This document shows positions 1-11,539 of a stretch of DNA of 64,000 bases, piece after piece. The notes beneath the pieces are model-generated. The model worked only from the letters and a program-made list of their open reading frames with translations, was not told where the DNA came from and did not search any database. How positions within the stretch are numbered: the stretch's first letter is position 1; the number at the start of each line of letters is the position of its first letter. This DNA comes from Akebia trifoliata (Eukaryota > Streptophyta > Magnoliopsida > Ranunculales > Lardizabalaceae). Position numbers and translations under genes: made by a program. The stretch is from the NCBI GenBank assembly GCA_017979445.1, contig CM030709.1, forward strand, positions 372,001-436,000. The letters run 5' to 3'.

Positions 1-132
1 AGTTAGTTCTGGACATTATCTGGTTAACTGCATTATTTATCATTGTCATTTGCAATTTTTTTCAGGTTCAATTACTCCTATTAATATTTTTGTCATAAAG
101 GTATTAACACATGAAAATTTATGTCTTGGCAG

Positions 133-3100
133 GTGTTATGGCTTTATGTGCCACCAGTTCTTATTATGACACAACTGAGATCGCAACTCGTATTCTGCCA
201 AATGTTGTTGTACTTACCATTGATCCTGACAGGTAAATGTCTCCGACGATCTCTTTTCTATCAATTCATCTGTATGGATATCCTTTTTATTTTGCATAAC
301 AAGAATTGTATTTTTTTTTTCTTCTCCTGTAAAATATCCTTTTCTAATTCCTGTATATATATTTTTGAATCAATAATACTTCAAAAGTCTAAAGAAAATT
401 CATGCTTTGGTAGCCACTAGTTATGCCACAGCTCAGATGCCCTACCGTATTTAATATTTTATTGGCTGGATGAACTATCTACAATCTTTCTTTTATTATC
501 TGCTACCTCAACTCTATATTGAAGTTGGCCTTTTGAGCAGAGTAGAGTGACCATACTGGCACTATTGCTTTAGGCCCCCCTTCAAAATTCTATTGTCAAG
601 TGTGTTTGGATGGAAGTCATCTTAGTAAACACTCTTATACTGTGACTAAGCATTAGATTTTTGATATTGCAATTATTTGTGAATCCTGTGAGCCTTGATA
701 AAGGAGTTGGTGTAAGTAGGAGTTACCTTGATCTTTGGGGTCAAACTTCCCTAGAATCATCTTTTTTTAGTAAGTTCTTATTTTATTTTGCTTTCTTTAT
801 GCTCTCTTAATTATAATTATAATTATTTACTTACTGGTTATTCATACAGACAAACCTGCAAGTATGTTTTATGTTAAACGTTAGAGAAGATGATGTTATC
901 ATTTTTGTATTGCAGTGATGTCCGGTCAAAAGCATTTCAAGCTGTTGATCAGTTTTTGCAGATAGTGAAGCAATACAATGAGAAGGTGTGTGATTGTTTC
1001 TTGCTGCTTTCGATTTTGAAAGCCTACTACTCTTCCATATACCACGTTAACATATGAAAAAATTCTACTTGACAATGGTAATGGTCATCGCAAGTGATCC
1101 TTATCTCATATAATTTCTTGTGCTCATACAGTGTTATTCCGCGACCCCTCTATAGAGTACATTGGATTTTTTTTTACCGACATTTGAATTCATATGCATA
1201 TATTAAACGACCCTTGCTCCCGTTAGGTGGTGATGTAAAACTAGTGTATGGGGAAGCAGGGGTATTACCATTTCATTCTGAACCATTCCTATAGCATGAG
1301 GTGAAAGCCTCCAAAAAAGGAATTATTTCCCCCCAAAAATGGAAGTTGGAGTCTTTAGTGGACTAACAGGGATTAGAGGCTCTCATGCAGTAGGGGCTTT
1401 CACACTTAAGAGAAGGGCTGAAACTTGAGAAGCATGAAAAACTATGTCAGCTTCCTTGTAGAGAAGGCTAGTTAATGTGATGCAATTGACATCCACAATA
1501 GTAGGTGGTTCTTGGTGATCACTGCCATCTTTGTTCATGCCAAGAAGATTGAAAATGGTTTTGGCATCCACTCCTAGGTCCTTGGAAATCACCGCCTATC
1601 TTTGATCACACCAAGAAGATTTGAGAATGATTTTGACATCTTCTTAACAATGACCTAAGTAGTTTTAATAGGTTAGTGGATTCTCTTGGTCTCGATTTTG
1701 TTTATTGGGAATTGTGATCTCTAAGCTTTCCCTTTATTGCTTAGTTTTCTCTTCGCTCTGAAATGGATTCTCCATTAGAATTAAATATTCCAACATTTGT
1801 ATTGGAATCAACATTGTGAGTGAAGAAATTGACTTTTCTTGTTCATTGCCATTTTTTTATGGGTGAAAATTTTGTTAGACTAGCCAAAAAAAAAAAAAAA
1901 AAACAACTAAGAAATTTGTTTAAAAGGGAAATTATATTTTTGGAGGTCTATACTGTTATGTATTTGAAAGTTTAGTTATTCTGGTAGACGCTGCTGCAAA
2001 GCATCTTTTTTTTATCCCAATGGAAATATCCCTGTTAGTAGTGTTGTTGTTTTGCATTCCCTCAGTTAAGGTCTCATTTTCTTTTGTTGCCCATTGTAGG
2101 TTAATGCAGGAGATACCGGTGGAACTTCAGGCATTGGATTGTCTTCAATCCCTGGAAATGCAAGTTTGCTTGGGTAAGTCAATTTGAACATGTCATCATA
2201 AGAGATCTCTATAAACATGCTATGCAGTTTCCCATGTACTTTGTGTAATATGGTATTCGACATTTAATGTGTTCTATTTCATTCGTTCTTCATTCTTTAA
2301 TGAAATTTTGATGTACACTTTAGGCTTGGTCATTATATTTAACGGTGGGTATTATGCTAGAATTTCTTCATTTTTTTTCTGTCACTGGTTAACATTGAAG
2401 GTAATTGGTTATTTATGAATGTTCATCTATATTGGATGGACATCTAATAGAAGAGAGAAAAGGACCTAAGCATACTCACTCTGTTGAAAAGGTTTTTCAC
2501 TGAAAGTAATAGTAGGCTCCAAGACAGTATTCTTGTTATTTATTTGCAGCTTCAGAATCTCATTTTATTCTCTTATCTTTTGTCCCTAATTAGAAATATA
2601 AGGCTTGGACTTCTTTCTGTTTCTATATATTGTACTAGTAGTAGTTGGTCAATAAATTTGATAAATGGTTGTGAAGTAGGATCCAATATCTTTGTAAACC
2701 ATATAAATATAGGCTGAGTGAATATCATAATTGAAATGCAGATGGGCTATGAGTTCCTTGACGCTCAAGGGTAAAGCTTCTGAACAAGCTCCACTTGCTT
2801 CAGTAAATGCTAGCACTCCACTTACTTCTGCAACCTCGAATGCAAGCTCTGGTATGCACGTTGATTACTCTTTTTATCCTGCAGTTTTATTGAAATACTG
2901 CAATTTAAATTTGAGTTCTAAGATGCAACTCAATATTTGAATCTTATTTTGGAAAAAAAATCCTTCAATCTTCTTTGTGAATCTTACTATTCAAGTGCGA
3001 TTCATGTTTCAAATATTATGATTTTGTTAAAGTCTTACGGTTTGGTTAAAAACATAGGGCAGATTTTGAATTGAAAACAATGACTAATATTAAACCTTAA

Positions 3101-4788
3101 ACATTACAAAGAGAAAATTGGTGGGTGTTTTATTTATTAGCTAATTTCACCTGAGATAAATTGGTGAGAAGGAGAGTGTACATGGCATGACAAGAAGAGA
3201 GAAAATATGTAGAAGAAAAAACTCAGCAATTAGGTATGGGAACTACACGGTATTATTATATAAAGGAGCTTATTATGCTAGAAATTTTGAGCCAGGGCAA
3301 AGACCAGCCCATTGACAGCTCTAGCTACAAGGGTATAAGACATTTACCTTTTTCTTTTGCAAACATGAGAAAGAGGAAATAGTTTGATTTAGTTATTGAA
3401 ATAGTGTGGCTTGATATGTCCACTGGGTCCTTGCTTCAATATATGTGTATGTGGCCATATTTCTGTAACTTTACCACTGATTTTGATTTGTTATGATGAT
3501 GATAGTGATGGATACTACAGACACAACACCAATCAACACAAGTTCCTTCAACTATTCGGCTGATCAACCTGTCCCGTCATCACCAACATCAACAGATGGT
3601 TGGGGAGAAATTGAAAACGGAATCCATGAAGAGCATGACAGTGACAAAGATGGGTGGGATGACGTTGAGCCATTTGAGGAGCAGAAGCCACCTCCAGCCC
3701 TTGCCAACATTCAGGCTGCTCAAAAACGTCCAGTTTCTCAGCCAAAACCACAAGGTATCCTTTAACTCCAATTCTTGGTGCTAGTATATAGTAATCTTGG
3801 GTTTGAACTGCCACTACTTTGAAGTAAATAGGAGGGAATGTCAATTTTCTGTTTTCATCGGTTTAATTTATCAAGGGTAAAAGGTAAATTTATGTATTAC
3901 TTGCTGCCCCCTATGAGTTTGGCATATGATTCTCACACAAGATAATAGTCTAAAAAAACACAAGACACCCAGCAATGGTCATCAAATAGACCCTTTTTTT
4001 AAATAAAATAAAAATGAAAGCTATAAACTGGCTCAGCTGTAAGTTGCTATTCGAAATTGAAACAAGTTCATGTGTATCATAACATTTGGTGTCTGTATTG
4101 TTTTGTTGCAACAATGCTCCATCCATGCTCCATGCTGGCATGTTTTCAACTGTAACACACAATGATAGAGGAACTTCAGTGCTTTATGTGGTACGATATA
4201 TTTTACTGCCTTTTTGAAGTGATCTTGGCTTACTTCCAAAAGTCTGCATTCAGTCAATTTTTGGAGTCATTAGGTCGTCTCTTTAGTTTTTTTAAGTTTT
4301 ATTTATATTTTTATTTTGCCTTCAGTTTCAATGCTTTCTTTGTGAAGATTGGAACTTTCAAAAATGTCTCAGCATGTTAAGCTTTTGAGGCTTTGTATTT
4401 AGGTCTATTCCTTACATATAGCAAAAAAGAATCAATCTAATCTCGGATTTTCTATTACTCAGTCACAAGTATGCGACCCAAAACTACTGCAAAGGTTGCC
4501 AAGGATGATGATGCTGCACGTGCTCCTAGGACGTCAAAATCCCTGAACACGAAGCTAGCAGCAACACATGATGATGAAGACCCATGGGCAGCCATTGCTG
4601 CACCACCACCAACGACCAAGGCCAAGCTAGCGGCAACACCTGATGATGATGACCCATGGGCAGCTATTGCCGCTCCTCCACCAACCACCAAGGCCAAACC
4701 GTTGTCCATGGGCAGAGGTAGAGCTAAACCTGCTGCTCCCAAATTGGGTGCACAAAGGATAAACCGGACATCCTCTACTGGACTATAA
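133..4788 (+). CDS. SCY1-like pseudokinase (CTEXP/SCYL family), C-terminal part, 5' partial
   Basis: Exons seen: 133-232, 916-985, 2100-2173, 2742-2851, 3506-3754 and 4463-4788 (stop TAA). All junctions are GT-AG and in phase, giving about 310 C-terminal residues; the kinase domain and most HEAT repeats lie left of the window. The first exon encodes the end of the HEAT-repeat block (GVMALCATSSYYDTTEIATR, then LPNVVVLTIDPDSDVRSKAF). A long low-complexity tail follows, with acidic Trp motifs (DGWGEIENG, DGWDDVEP), two DPWAAIAAPPPTTKA repeats and a basic RGRAKPAAPKLGAQRINRTS end. Family knowledge: SCY1-like proteins are catalytically weak kinases that act in COPI/Golgi traffic and in tRNA export; the Arabidopsis relative is called CTEXP. 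DPW and Trp-acidic motifs commonly bind clathrin/COPI adaptor ears, so adaptor binding is my inference. The 3' UTR probably runs to about 4.9 kb. Confidence 0.9.
1511..1645 (+). repeat. Intronic tandem duplication, about 70-bp unit, two copies
   Basis: Two diverged direct copies (1511-1580 and 1581-1645) share the pattern CTTGG..ATCAC.GCC..TCTTTG, then CCAAGAAGATT, then GAATGATTTTG-like sequence. They lie in the 1.1-kb intron of the SCY1-like gene (986-2099). No coding sense was found. Confidence 0.6.
4552..4695 (+). repeat. Exonic 72-bp tandem duplication encoding DPW repeats
   Basis: Inside the last exon of the SCY1-like gene, a 72-bp (24-codon) unit starting AAGCTAGC is present twice (4552 and 4624). 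It keeps frame and gives two copies of a KLAAT..DD.DPWAAIAAPPPTTKA block. The copies differ mainly at synonymous or acidic positions (HDDE versus PDDD), as expected for a duplication kept under protein-level constraint. Confidence 0.85.
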
Positions 4789-5675
4789 TTCTCGAAAAAA
4801 AATTGAAGAAAAATGCTTTGCCAAATTTTTTCTGTGGTGCCCAGTGCTTGAGTAGGTTGGAATTCCCAGTTGGCCACCATTTGTAATATTCTTTTCTAAC
4901 ATTTGATTTGTGATCAATTTTCAATTTAGTATTTACTGTTCTCAACTTCTGAACTGAGAACCTTTTTGAGAATTTGTGTTATATTTCCAAGTTGTTACAC
5001 CGACTTTCTTGTCAGGGTTTTGAGTTGATTTACAAGTTCTAAGGTTATAAGAGTGTTTACTGTGATTTTCTCATTTCTCTGGGGCAAGGTAAATTTAGAG
5101 AATTTTTATTGTCACACCAATCATATATCATTTCTCATACTAAATCTAAGGATATAGGATCATTTCTTTTTTTCAATCATCCATGTTTTTTTTCCGGGAG
5201 AGAGAAGAAGAAAAAGAATTAAAATTTTTAAAGATTATTAATCTTGAAGTATCGGTCTGAAAAGAGATTCTAAGCGAACATGGAGTATTTTTTTAATCTT
5301 TGTAAAAAGAAGAAATCCTAGAAGAAGAGGGAGTAGACCATTCGATTGAAAATTAATCCAAGTCCAAAATTTAGGTGTGTTAGTTGGTAAACATAATGAT
5401 TGGGATTAAGATAACAAATTAGATTTGGATCAGAATTGTGATTTGTGATTTTTAACTATCACTTTCTCTTGAGTCTCGAACAAGTAAAGGTCTACAATAA
5501 TTTTTACTTGAAAAAAAATCCTAGAAGAACATTAAAGGAGAATAATATTTGATTTTTATTGTTTTATTCTTACTTCATGTGCCATTTTTCTGGCATTGTC
5601 TAGTATCATATTATTTTCTCGTCCCCACCAACACCATTTTGACGTTCTTACCATCATGGACGTCCACGTAACTAC
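4789..5675. other. Intergenic, AT-rich, no gene seen
   Basis: Begins with the 3' UTR of the SCY1-like gene. No canonical AATAAA stands out; T-rich and TTTGTAA elements occur around 4880-4950. After that I see only AT-rich sequence with stops in all frames and no recognisable repeat. Confidence 0.6.
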
Positions 5676-6729
5676 GGGTGTCAATGGATAGCCGAAATTT
5701 GAATCTGAATTTGAATTTGAATTTGAAAATTTGAATATTATTTGAAAATTTCGAATTTTGAAAATTTGAATATTATTTGAAAATTTCGAATATCGGATTC
5801 GGATGTTACTTTAACATTCGAATGAATTTCTGATACGAATTCGGATATTGCGATATCCGCTCCGATGTAACATATGTATTCTGTATTCATGTTTTACAAC
5901 AAAACATTTATATATGTATACATATATTGTGTATTCCTATTTTACAACAAAAACTTAATTTCTTTTTATCTTCTCACCCTCAAGCACACGCGAGGGTGGG
6001 ATTTCGACCCTCAACCACACGTCGAAGTAAATGGAACGAGGGTGGGGTTTTGACCGTGCGGGGTTGTGAGCTCCTTCTCCGACCGACGAGCATGCAGGTA
6101 CGTATTCTCTCTCTCTCTCTCTCTTGGTAAAACCCATTTTTTCAACGGTGCAAACTTCATAACCATTGTCTTCTATGGTCGAAGAGCATCAACGATACTC
6201 TCTCTCTCTCTCTCACACACAGAATAAAATCCCATTTTTTTTTATTCAGATTCGAATGGAGTTGAAAAAAATAAGAAAATCAATTTTTTTTTACAGATTC
6301 GAATAGGTGGAATTTTACTCACACACAGGTAAAACCTCATCGTCTTCAACCCTCATCCCTCATCGTTTTCCACGATCTCAACTCCTCGCGATCCCTCATC
6401 ATTTTCCATGATCTCAACCCATCAAGATCACTGTCGAAATCTCTCTCAACGGCTCACATTCAACATCGACGTCCATTGACAGGTCGAAATCTCTCTTTCT
6501 CTCTCAAAACCAATTTGATTTTCTTTGATTTTTTTTTTTTTTCTTTTTTCAAATAAATTTCGAATATTTTTGAATAATTTTCGAATTGTAGATTTCGTAT
6601 TCGAATCGGATAATATCGGATATCCAATAATTTATTCGGATATAAATTCGAATATTTGTTAGTGATATCCAATCGGATTCGAATTCGGACATAACACTAT
6701 CCGATCGGATATCTATCCGTTGACAGCCC
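5676..6729. mobile_element. Non-autonomous hAT-like DNA transposon
   Basis: The left end reads GGGTGTCAATGGATAG and the right end, reverse-complemented, GGGCTGTCAACGGATAG, so the termini are imperfect inverted repeats of the 'GGGCTGTCAA(C/T)GG' type common in plant hAT-derived elements. The subterminal 250 bp on both sides is rich in GAATTTGAAA / TTCGAATAT / CGGATA motifs in opposite orientation. The core (about 5950-6520) carries two CT microsatellites (near 6105-6123 and 6198-6213) and no transposase ORF. A clean 8-bp target duplication is not visible, so the exact ends may be off by a few bases. Confidence 0.65.
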
Positions 6730-8459
6730 TACACTTAACAAATTCTTGTGCCCAATAATCCCATCAACATTTTAGTTTGGTGGATCTAAACGACCAAAAT
6801 CATGTTGATTGGTGATTGGAATAACCAACACGCAGATCCCCTAAAATCCTTCTTTCTTATATGTTGTACCCTTAATCATTATTTTCTTTGAGGTGGTTCT
6901 GTTGGCGAAGTTATTTTACTTTTGATATCAACGCAAAGTAGCTTAAAAATATTTCCTAAAAATAATAATAATAATAATTCTGACTTTCTGGAGTTTTTAA
7001 GGATCATAAAAACTTGTGTTTAAAAAAATAAAAAATTGAGTTTCTAGACTGCAAATATGGCCTAAAGGAAATGTTGTTTTGGGAAAAAGTTTTTCAGTGT
7101 TACACAAAGTAATGAAAGGAGAGATGTGTAGGTCTGATTCCAGGCCCGCAAAATCAAAGCCAGAAGGCATCAAAGCGAGCAGACATGAGGACCCAAATTC
7201 GATCTCTGTGCACATTACCATGCTTCCTTCATTATTAATATCCAGAGCATCGGCTTATTGTACACAGTTCCTACACTTACGTACTACATACAACAAAAAT
7301 ACTCACACCACCACCACCTCAGAGAGAAGGCCACTTTGATTATTAGGAAACAAACAAAAACCAATAGCAAGAAGAAGAAATAAAGGGAAGGGGAGGGGGG
7401 AGAGGAGGGAGAGAAACCCTAAAAAGTAGATCTAAACTAGTTGAGAGCCATCCACTCTTTATATCTGGCTTGGTATTTATTGGCAAAGAGGAGAGACCTA
7501 TTAGGGTTTTCCTTCTCCGAAATGTAATTACAAATGACGAAATTGCCCATGAATTGCTTCTATGTAACGCTGATTTCAAGAGCGTCAATGCTCCCCGTGG
7601 GCAGGGGTAGGTAGAGATAATTTGTTTCTTCTTTTTGGTTCACTTTTATTTCCTTAAGATCGATTGGCTGGCTTGGTCCCTTGTGCGTATATACAATGAA
7701 TATTGCTGAAGTGACCTCAGGCTTGTGCCTCATATCACACTTTTTGACGTGAAAGTGGTGAATATGAATCATAGATGCTTTTTATACATATAAGTATAAA
7801 TTATAATGTTAAAAAATTCTAAGTTAAATAAAAATAATTTAATAAAATAATTTAAATTTGAAACATAAACAATGAAAAATAATAATACAAAAAAATTTAT
7901 TTGGTTCATTGAACAAAATATTTCGGTTTATTGATCTTGATCAAATTTGGTGGGTTTGTGATTCACTTGATTTTACAAATCCAATACAAATCATGCCACG
8001 AACTAGTTTGCTTTGTACCAGTTTGTGGCTCAAACTAGTAACAACAAATTGGGCCACAAACTAGTAACAATGAATTAGGTAACATTGGTTCCAACAATGG
8101 TGTGGCAACATCACCTCTCTTATTTTATAGATCATATATTTTCCTACTCTTAAAGAGTCTGATCCTATGCGTGCGCATGTGTGCGTGTGTGCGTGCGTGT
8201 GCGTGTGTGTGTGTATGAAAGAGAGAAAGAGAAAGAGAAAATGGATTAGAGAGTATTAATAAATCCGAGCAATACAAATCCTGACTTAGTGGTTCAATGA
8301 AAAAACTCATACGGAAGCAAGGGAAGAATCATATAAAGAATGTTGATAAATCCGAGCGCACACTTACCCCTTTAGAAAGTCATGGGATGATATATAAAGA
8401 TCGTAGAGAAACTCTAACAAACAAAAACATGCTAAAACAATTACAGTACACGTTTAAAA
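6730..8459. other. Intergenic, no supported gene
   Basis: Contains an ATA/ATT-rich part (7790-7920), a purine-rich stretch (7380-7415), short direct repeats around 7990-8070 built on 'ccacaaactagtaacaa', and a GT/GC microsatellite. Short open frames near 7.1-7.6 kb resemble nothing I know and have no splice or promoter context. Confidence 0.55.
8169..8214 (+). repeat. (GTGTGC/GT)n microsatellite
   Basis: About 46 bp of alternating purine-pyrimidine sequence (GTGCGCATGTGTGCGTGTG pattern), followed by a GAAAGA purine run to about 8240. Confidence 0.9.
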
Positions 8460-10196
8460 TGTGGACACGGGATTTCGAATGTTTTTCAAACATCCCTCCA
8501 CTTTGGGGTGTTTTGGAGTCGCCACCATTCAAATATGGAATTGGGTGTGAATGGTCACCCGATGTCTCATTTTTTAAAAATTAATCATTTTTTTTATGTG
8601 ATGACTCTCGTAGGATAATGCACGTAGTCCAACCTTTGATTCAAGGTAAGGGGGTCCATTTATGGAGTAGGGAAGGTGTTAGGCACCCTACTCCACCCAC
8701 CATAGGTGGTAACCTCGGATCCGGTCATTTTTAAAATAAAGAAAATAAAATCGAAAATGGTTTGAGGTGTGCCCTCAAGTGTGAGGGGCTTTGATATAGA
8801 TTTAGTCCATTGAGGGCACCTTATTGAAAAAGGGGCCCTTGAAGGACTCAAATCATTGTGGTGTGTGCAAAGTGTGGGAAAAGGGGAAGTAGAAGAGGGG
8901 ATGTAGAGGGGGTGTTCCTTTTGTTGAACCCACCTTGACCCTTCCTTGACTTCCTTTGACCTTCCTTTGAGTTGGCTCGGACTTGCTTGAAGTTGTAGGA
9001 GGGTGAGTTGAGTTGAGGGTGAGGTGTTGAGAGTAGAGTAGAGAGTTTTGATTGTGGAGGATTTTTTATCAAATTTCATTAGTGTGTTGTATGGGGAGAA
9101 TGGAGGGGTTTTTATAGAGGTTGAGAGGTTTTTTTTTTTAAGGGTATAATGGGGTGAAGGATGAGAGTAGTGGTTAATGGCATGGGTTTGAGAGGAAAAG
9201 GGTATGAAATTTGAGATAAAAATGAGGGTATTTTTGTAATGATGGAAATGGGTTGTGTTTTAACCCAAATGGTTTGGATCTTACCCAAATCCATTTGGGT
9301 AGAGTGTTTGGTGGGATGAGATGAGTGATGGTTGATGGGAGGAGTGGTGGTGTAAGGGAGTTGTTTGGAGAAGGAGTGTTGAGATGGTTGAAGAAGTATG
9401 GTGTTTGATTTGGAGAGATGAGTGGTGATTGGTTTGATTTTGAGAGGATTGAAGGGATGATGACATGTGGCAAATGGAGAGATGGAGAGATTGGTTGATT
9501 GGTGATGGTGGTTAGATGATTAGAGAGAAGAGTATGGGAAGTATGGGTTGAGGTGATTTTATGGGAGTGTTTTAAGGGAAAGTGATGGATAGATATGGGT
9601 TGTGATGTGGGTGGTTAAAGAATGAGGGATAGGTTAGGGTGTATAGGGTATGGGTTGAGTTGTGGGTTGTTGATGATGAGAGGATGGGGAATAGGTTAGG
9701 TTAGGGTAGGGTTATGGGTTGAGTTGTGGGTTGTTGATGATGAGAGGATGGGGAATAGGTTAGGTTAGGGTAGGGTTATGGGTTGAGTTGATTAGATGAG
9801 GGAGGTGGAAGGGGATGATGACATGTGTCATCTCTTGGTGATTGGTTGATGTGATGATGATGGGTTGGATTGGATTTGGGTAGTGAAGTAGGCTTTGGGC
9901 TTTAGTGTAGATTGGGTAGGGTTTTGGGCTTAGGTGATGGATTTGGGTTGGGTTGTAGAATAGTGTTGAGTTGGGTTTTATGTTGGATTGGACTTAAGTT
10001 GGATTGGATTGGGTTGATTTTAAAGATGTATGAGAGTGGTGAGGTGTGCGGGTCCATGGGCCACGTGGGTGACCCGGACACTTATTAATTGAAAATGCAT
10101 TGTATTTTTCGTAGGTTTGGGCTTTGGGGCCCATCCCAATTTTCGATTTTTGGGGGCATCTTACGTCGAGGGCCCGCTCAAATTCGGGTGTCTACA
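8460..10196 (-). repeat. 3' LTR of the Tat-type element (1737 bp)
   Basis: Starts TGTGGACACGGG at 8460 and ends GGGTGTCTACA at 10196. Nearly identical to 20198-21962, differing by scattered single bases and short indels (for example one extra C near 20560, and a small GGGTTGAAGTAT insertion in the other copy near 21285). Contains a TATA-like CTATAAAAA on the - strand (+ strand 9109-9117) and an internal 64-bp tandem duplication (about 9654-9783). Confidence 0.95.
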
Positions 10197-10211
10197 GCTG
10201 CCCCTCTTTGC
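10197..10211 (-). other. Polypurine tract
   Basis: The - strand reads GCAAAGAGGGGCAGC directly before TGTAGACACC of the 3' LTR. A G/A-rich tract in this position primes plus-strand DNA synthesis; this form is typical of Tat elements. Confidence 0.88.
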
Positions 10212-10709
10212 AGGAGTTGCGTGCAAAGAACTGCAAAGAATAGACGAAACCCTGATTTGTGCGGGTCCGAGGATTTTGCTCAGACAAGTTTTTGAAAACA
10301 CCGATTTGATTTGATGGATAAGAGATGGCTACCCAAGCACGGGGTCTGACAGGGTGCCGGTTGATTTCCTCGACCTCGTGGCGCGGAGCTCGTGTGAGGT
10401 CTTGGATTTGTGATGATTTGAAAAAACTTTGACTTAAGTATTTTCAAATGAGTCTTTAAGCAATTGATTTTGGCTTTTGCAAGAATACCATTTTGATTTT
10501 TTGATTTTTTGATTTTTGTTTTTTGTTTTTGTTTTTTGTTTTTTTTTTATATTTTTTTTTGATTTTTTGTTTTTTTGATTTTTTGTTTTTTGTTTTTTTT
10601 TTTTTTTTTTTGTTTTTGTAAATATCAATTGAGGCCTTTAAGTTTTGAAGCGTTGTGATTAGAGTCGACTTCCCTTTTTATACAGCTTTGGTTCTTTGAT
10701 CATCTGGCT

Positions 10710-11539
10710 TTGACTATACCCATTAGTCATCCTTTCAGTGTCCACGCTGATTTAGTGATTTTGATGAGCAAAAGGAAACTTCCTGTCCATCCTGGTGGCA
10801 AGTTGGGTTGGTTTGAGGGCTTGCAGGGCATGCCAGATGAAGAGATACGTTGGTTAGGCACCTTCCAGCCTTCAGCTTCACCGGTTCTCTCATTTTCCCA
10901 GAGTTGCTTTGCCATATTGATTGGATTGACTGGGGCTACTCACTACATCCCTCTTCGCGTGTTGCGGCAATTTGGTGAGGAACAGGGTATAGTGACTCAT
11001 GGAGATTTTGGAGAATTGATCGGGTTTTTTCTTCTTCTCCCCCCTCATGGCAATTGCGTAATCGGTTAGAGAAAGCTTGGAAGAATGTGGTGACTCTTGA
11101 CCGTCCTGTATTTCCAGGTTATTCTTTTCACGACTACCAACTCTGGATGCAACAACAGATTGCTGAAAGAACTTGTGTCATGCCTTCGGTTCAAGGGACG
11201 TCTTCTGGTTCTCGTTCTTTTGACCATCGTGATCGACTAGCGGAGATGAAGATGTCTCATACGCGGATTGAGAAGATTTGGCTACGTTCTGAAAATGATC
11301 TGAAGAACCAGATAGCTCGACTCGAGTCTTTGAAGAATGAAGAGTCTTCTATTCTGAGGGCAGAGATTGAGGATCTCCGGGAAAGGCTTGCCCAGGGTCC
11401 CTGTTTTGATGCCTTTGCATCCTACCTGGTGAGTCGTGACGCTTCGGACGCTGAGGTGGTAATGATGGGGCAAGCTGCCCGTATTCGCGCCTTAGAAGAG
11501 AGACTCGATTCCTCCTTCATTTCTCGGCGAGATGTGTGA
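10710..11539 (+). pseudogene. Antisense extra ORF of the Tat element (DUF7745-like), frameshifted
   Basis: It reads on the + strand, opposite to pol, between the pol end and the 3' LTR. Two overlapping frames make up one protein: 10710-11069 (contains KLGWFEGLQGMPDEEIRW and GATHYIPLRVLRQFG) and about 11054-11539 (starts near LRNRLEKAW, then a Glu/Arg/Leu-rich probable coiled coil around RIEKIWLRSENDLKNQIARL and ILRAEIEDLRERL). The IPLRVLRQFG motif recalls the plant domain DUF7745 found in extra ORFs of Tat retrotransposons. A frameshift near 11040-11056 separates the halves, so this copy is probably broken. Function in the family is unknown. The region downstream is T-rich (11560-11590). Confidence 0.7.

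Noticed and set aside
4455..4880. 141-codon open frame on the - strand opposite the last SCY1-like exon
   Set aside because: Mirror of a repetitive GC-richer exon on the + strand; Ala/Ser-rich composition follows from the DPW repeats, with no independent family match.
7079..7590. Open frames near a TATTAATA motif that might be a small gene
   Set aside because: No family similarity, no intron or polyA context, and overlapping frames on both strands.
8660..9079. Open frames of up to 139 codons in both LTRs (- strand)
   Set aside because: They are low-complexity Pro/Ser/Thr translations of LTR sequence. Their recurrence in the second LTR reflects LTR identity, not selection.
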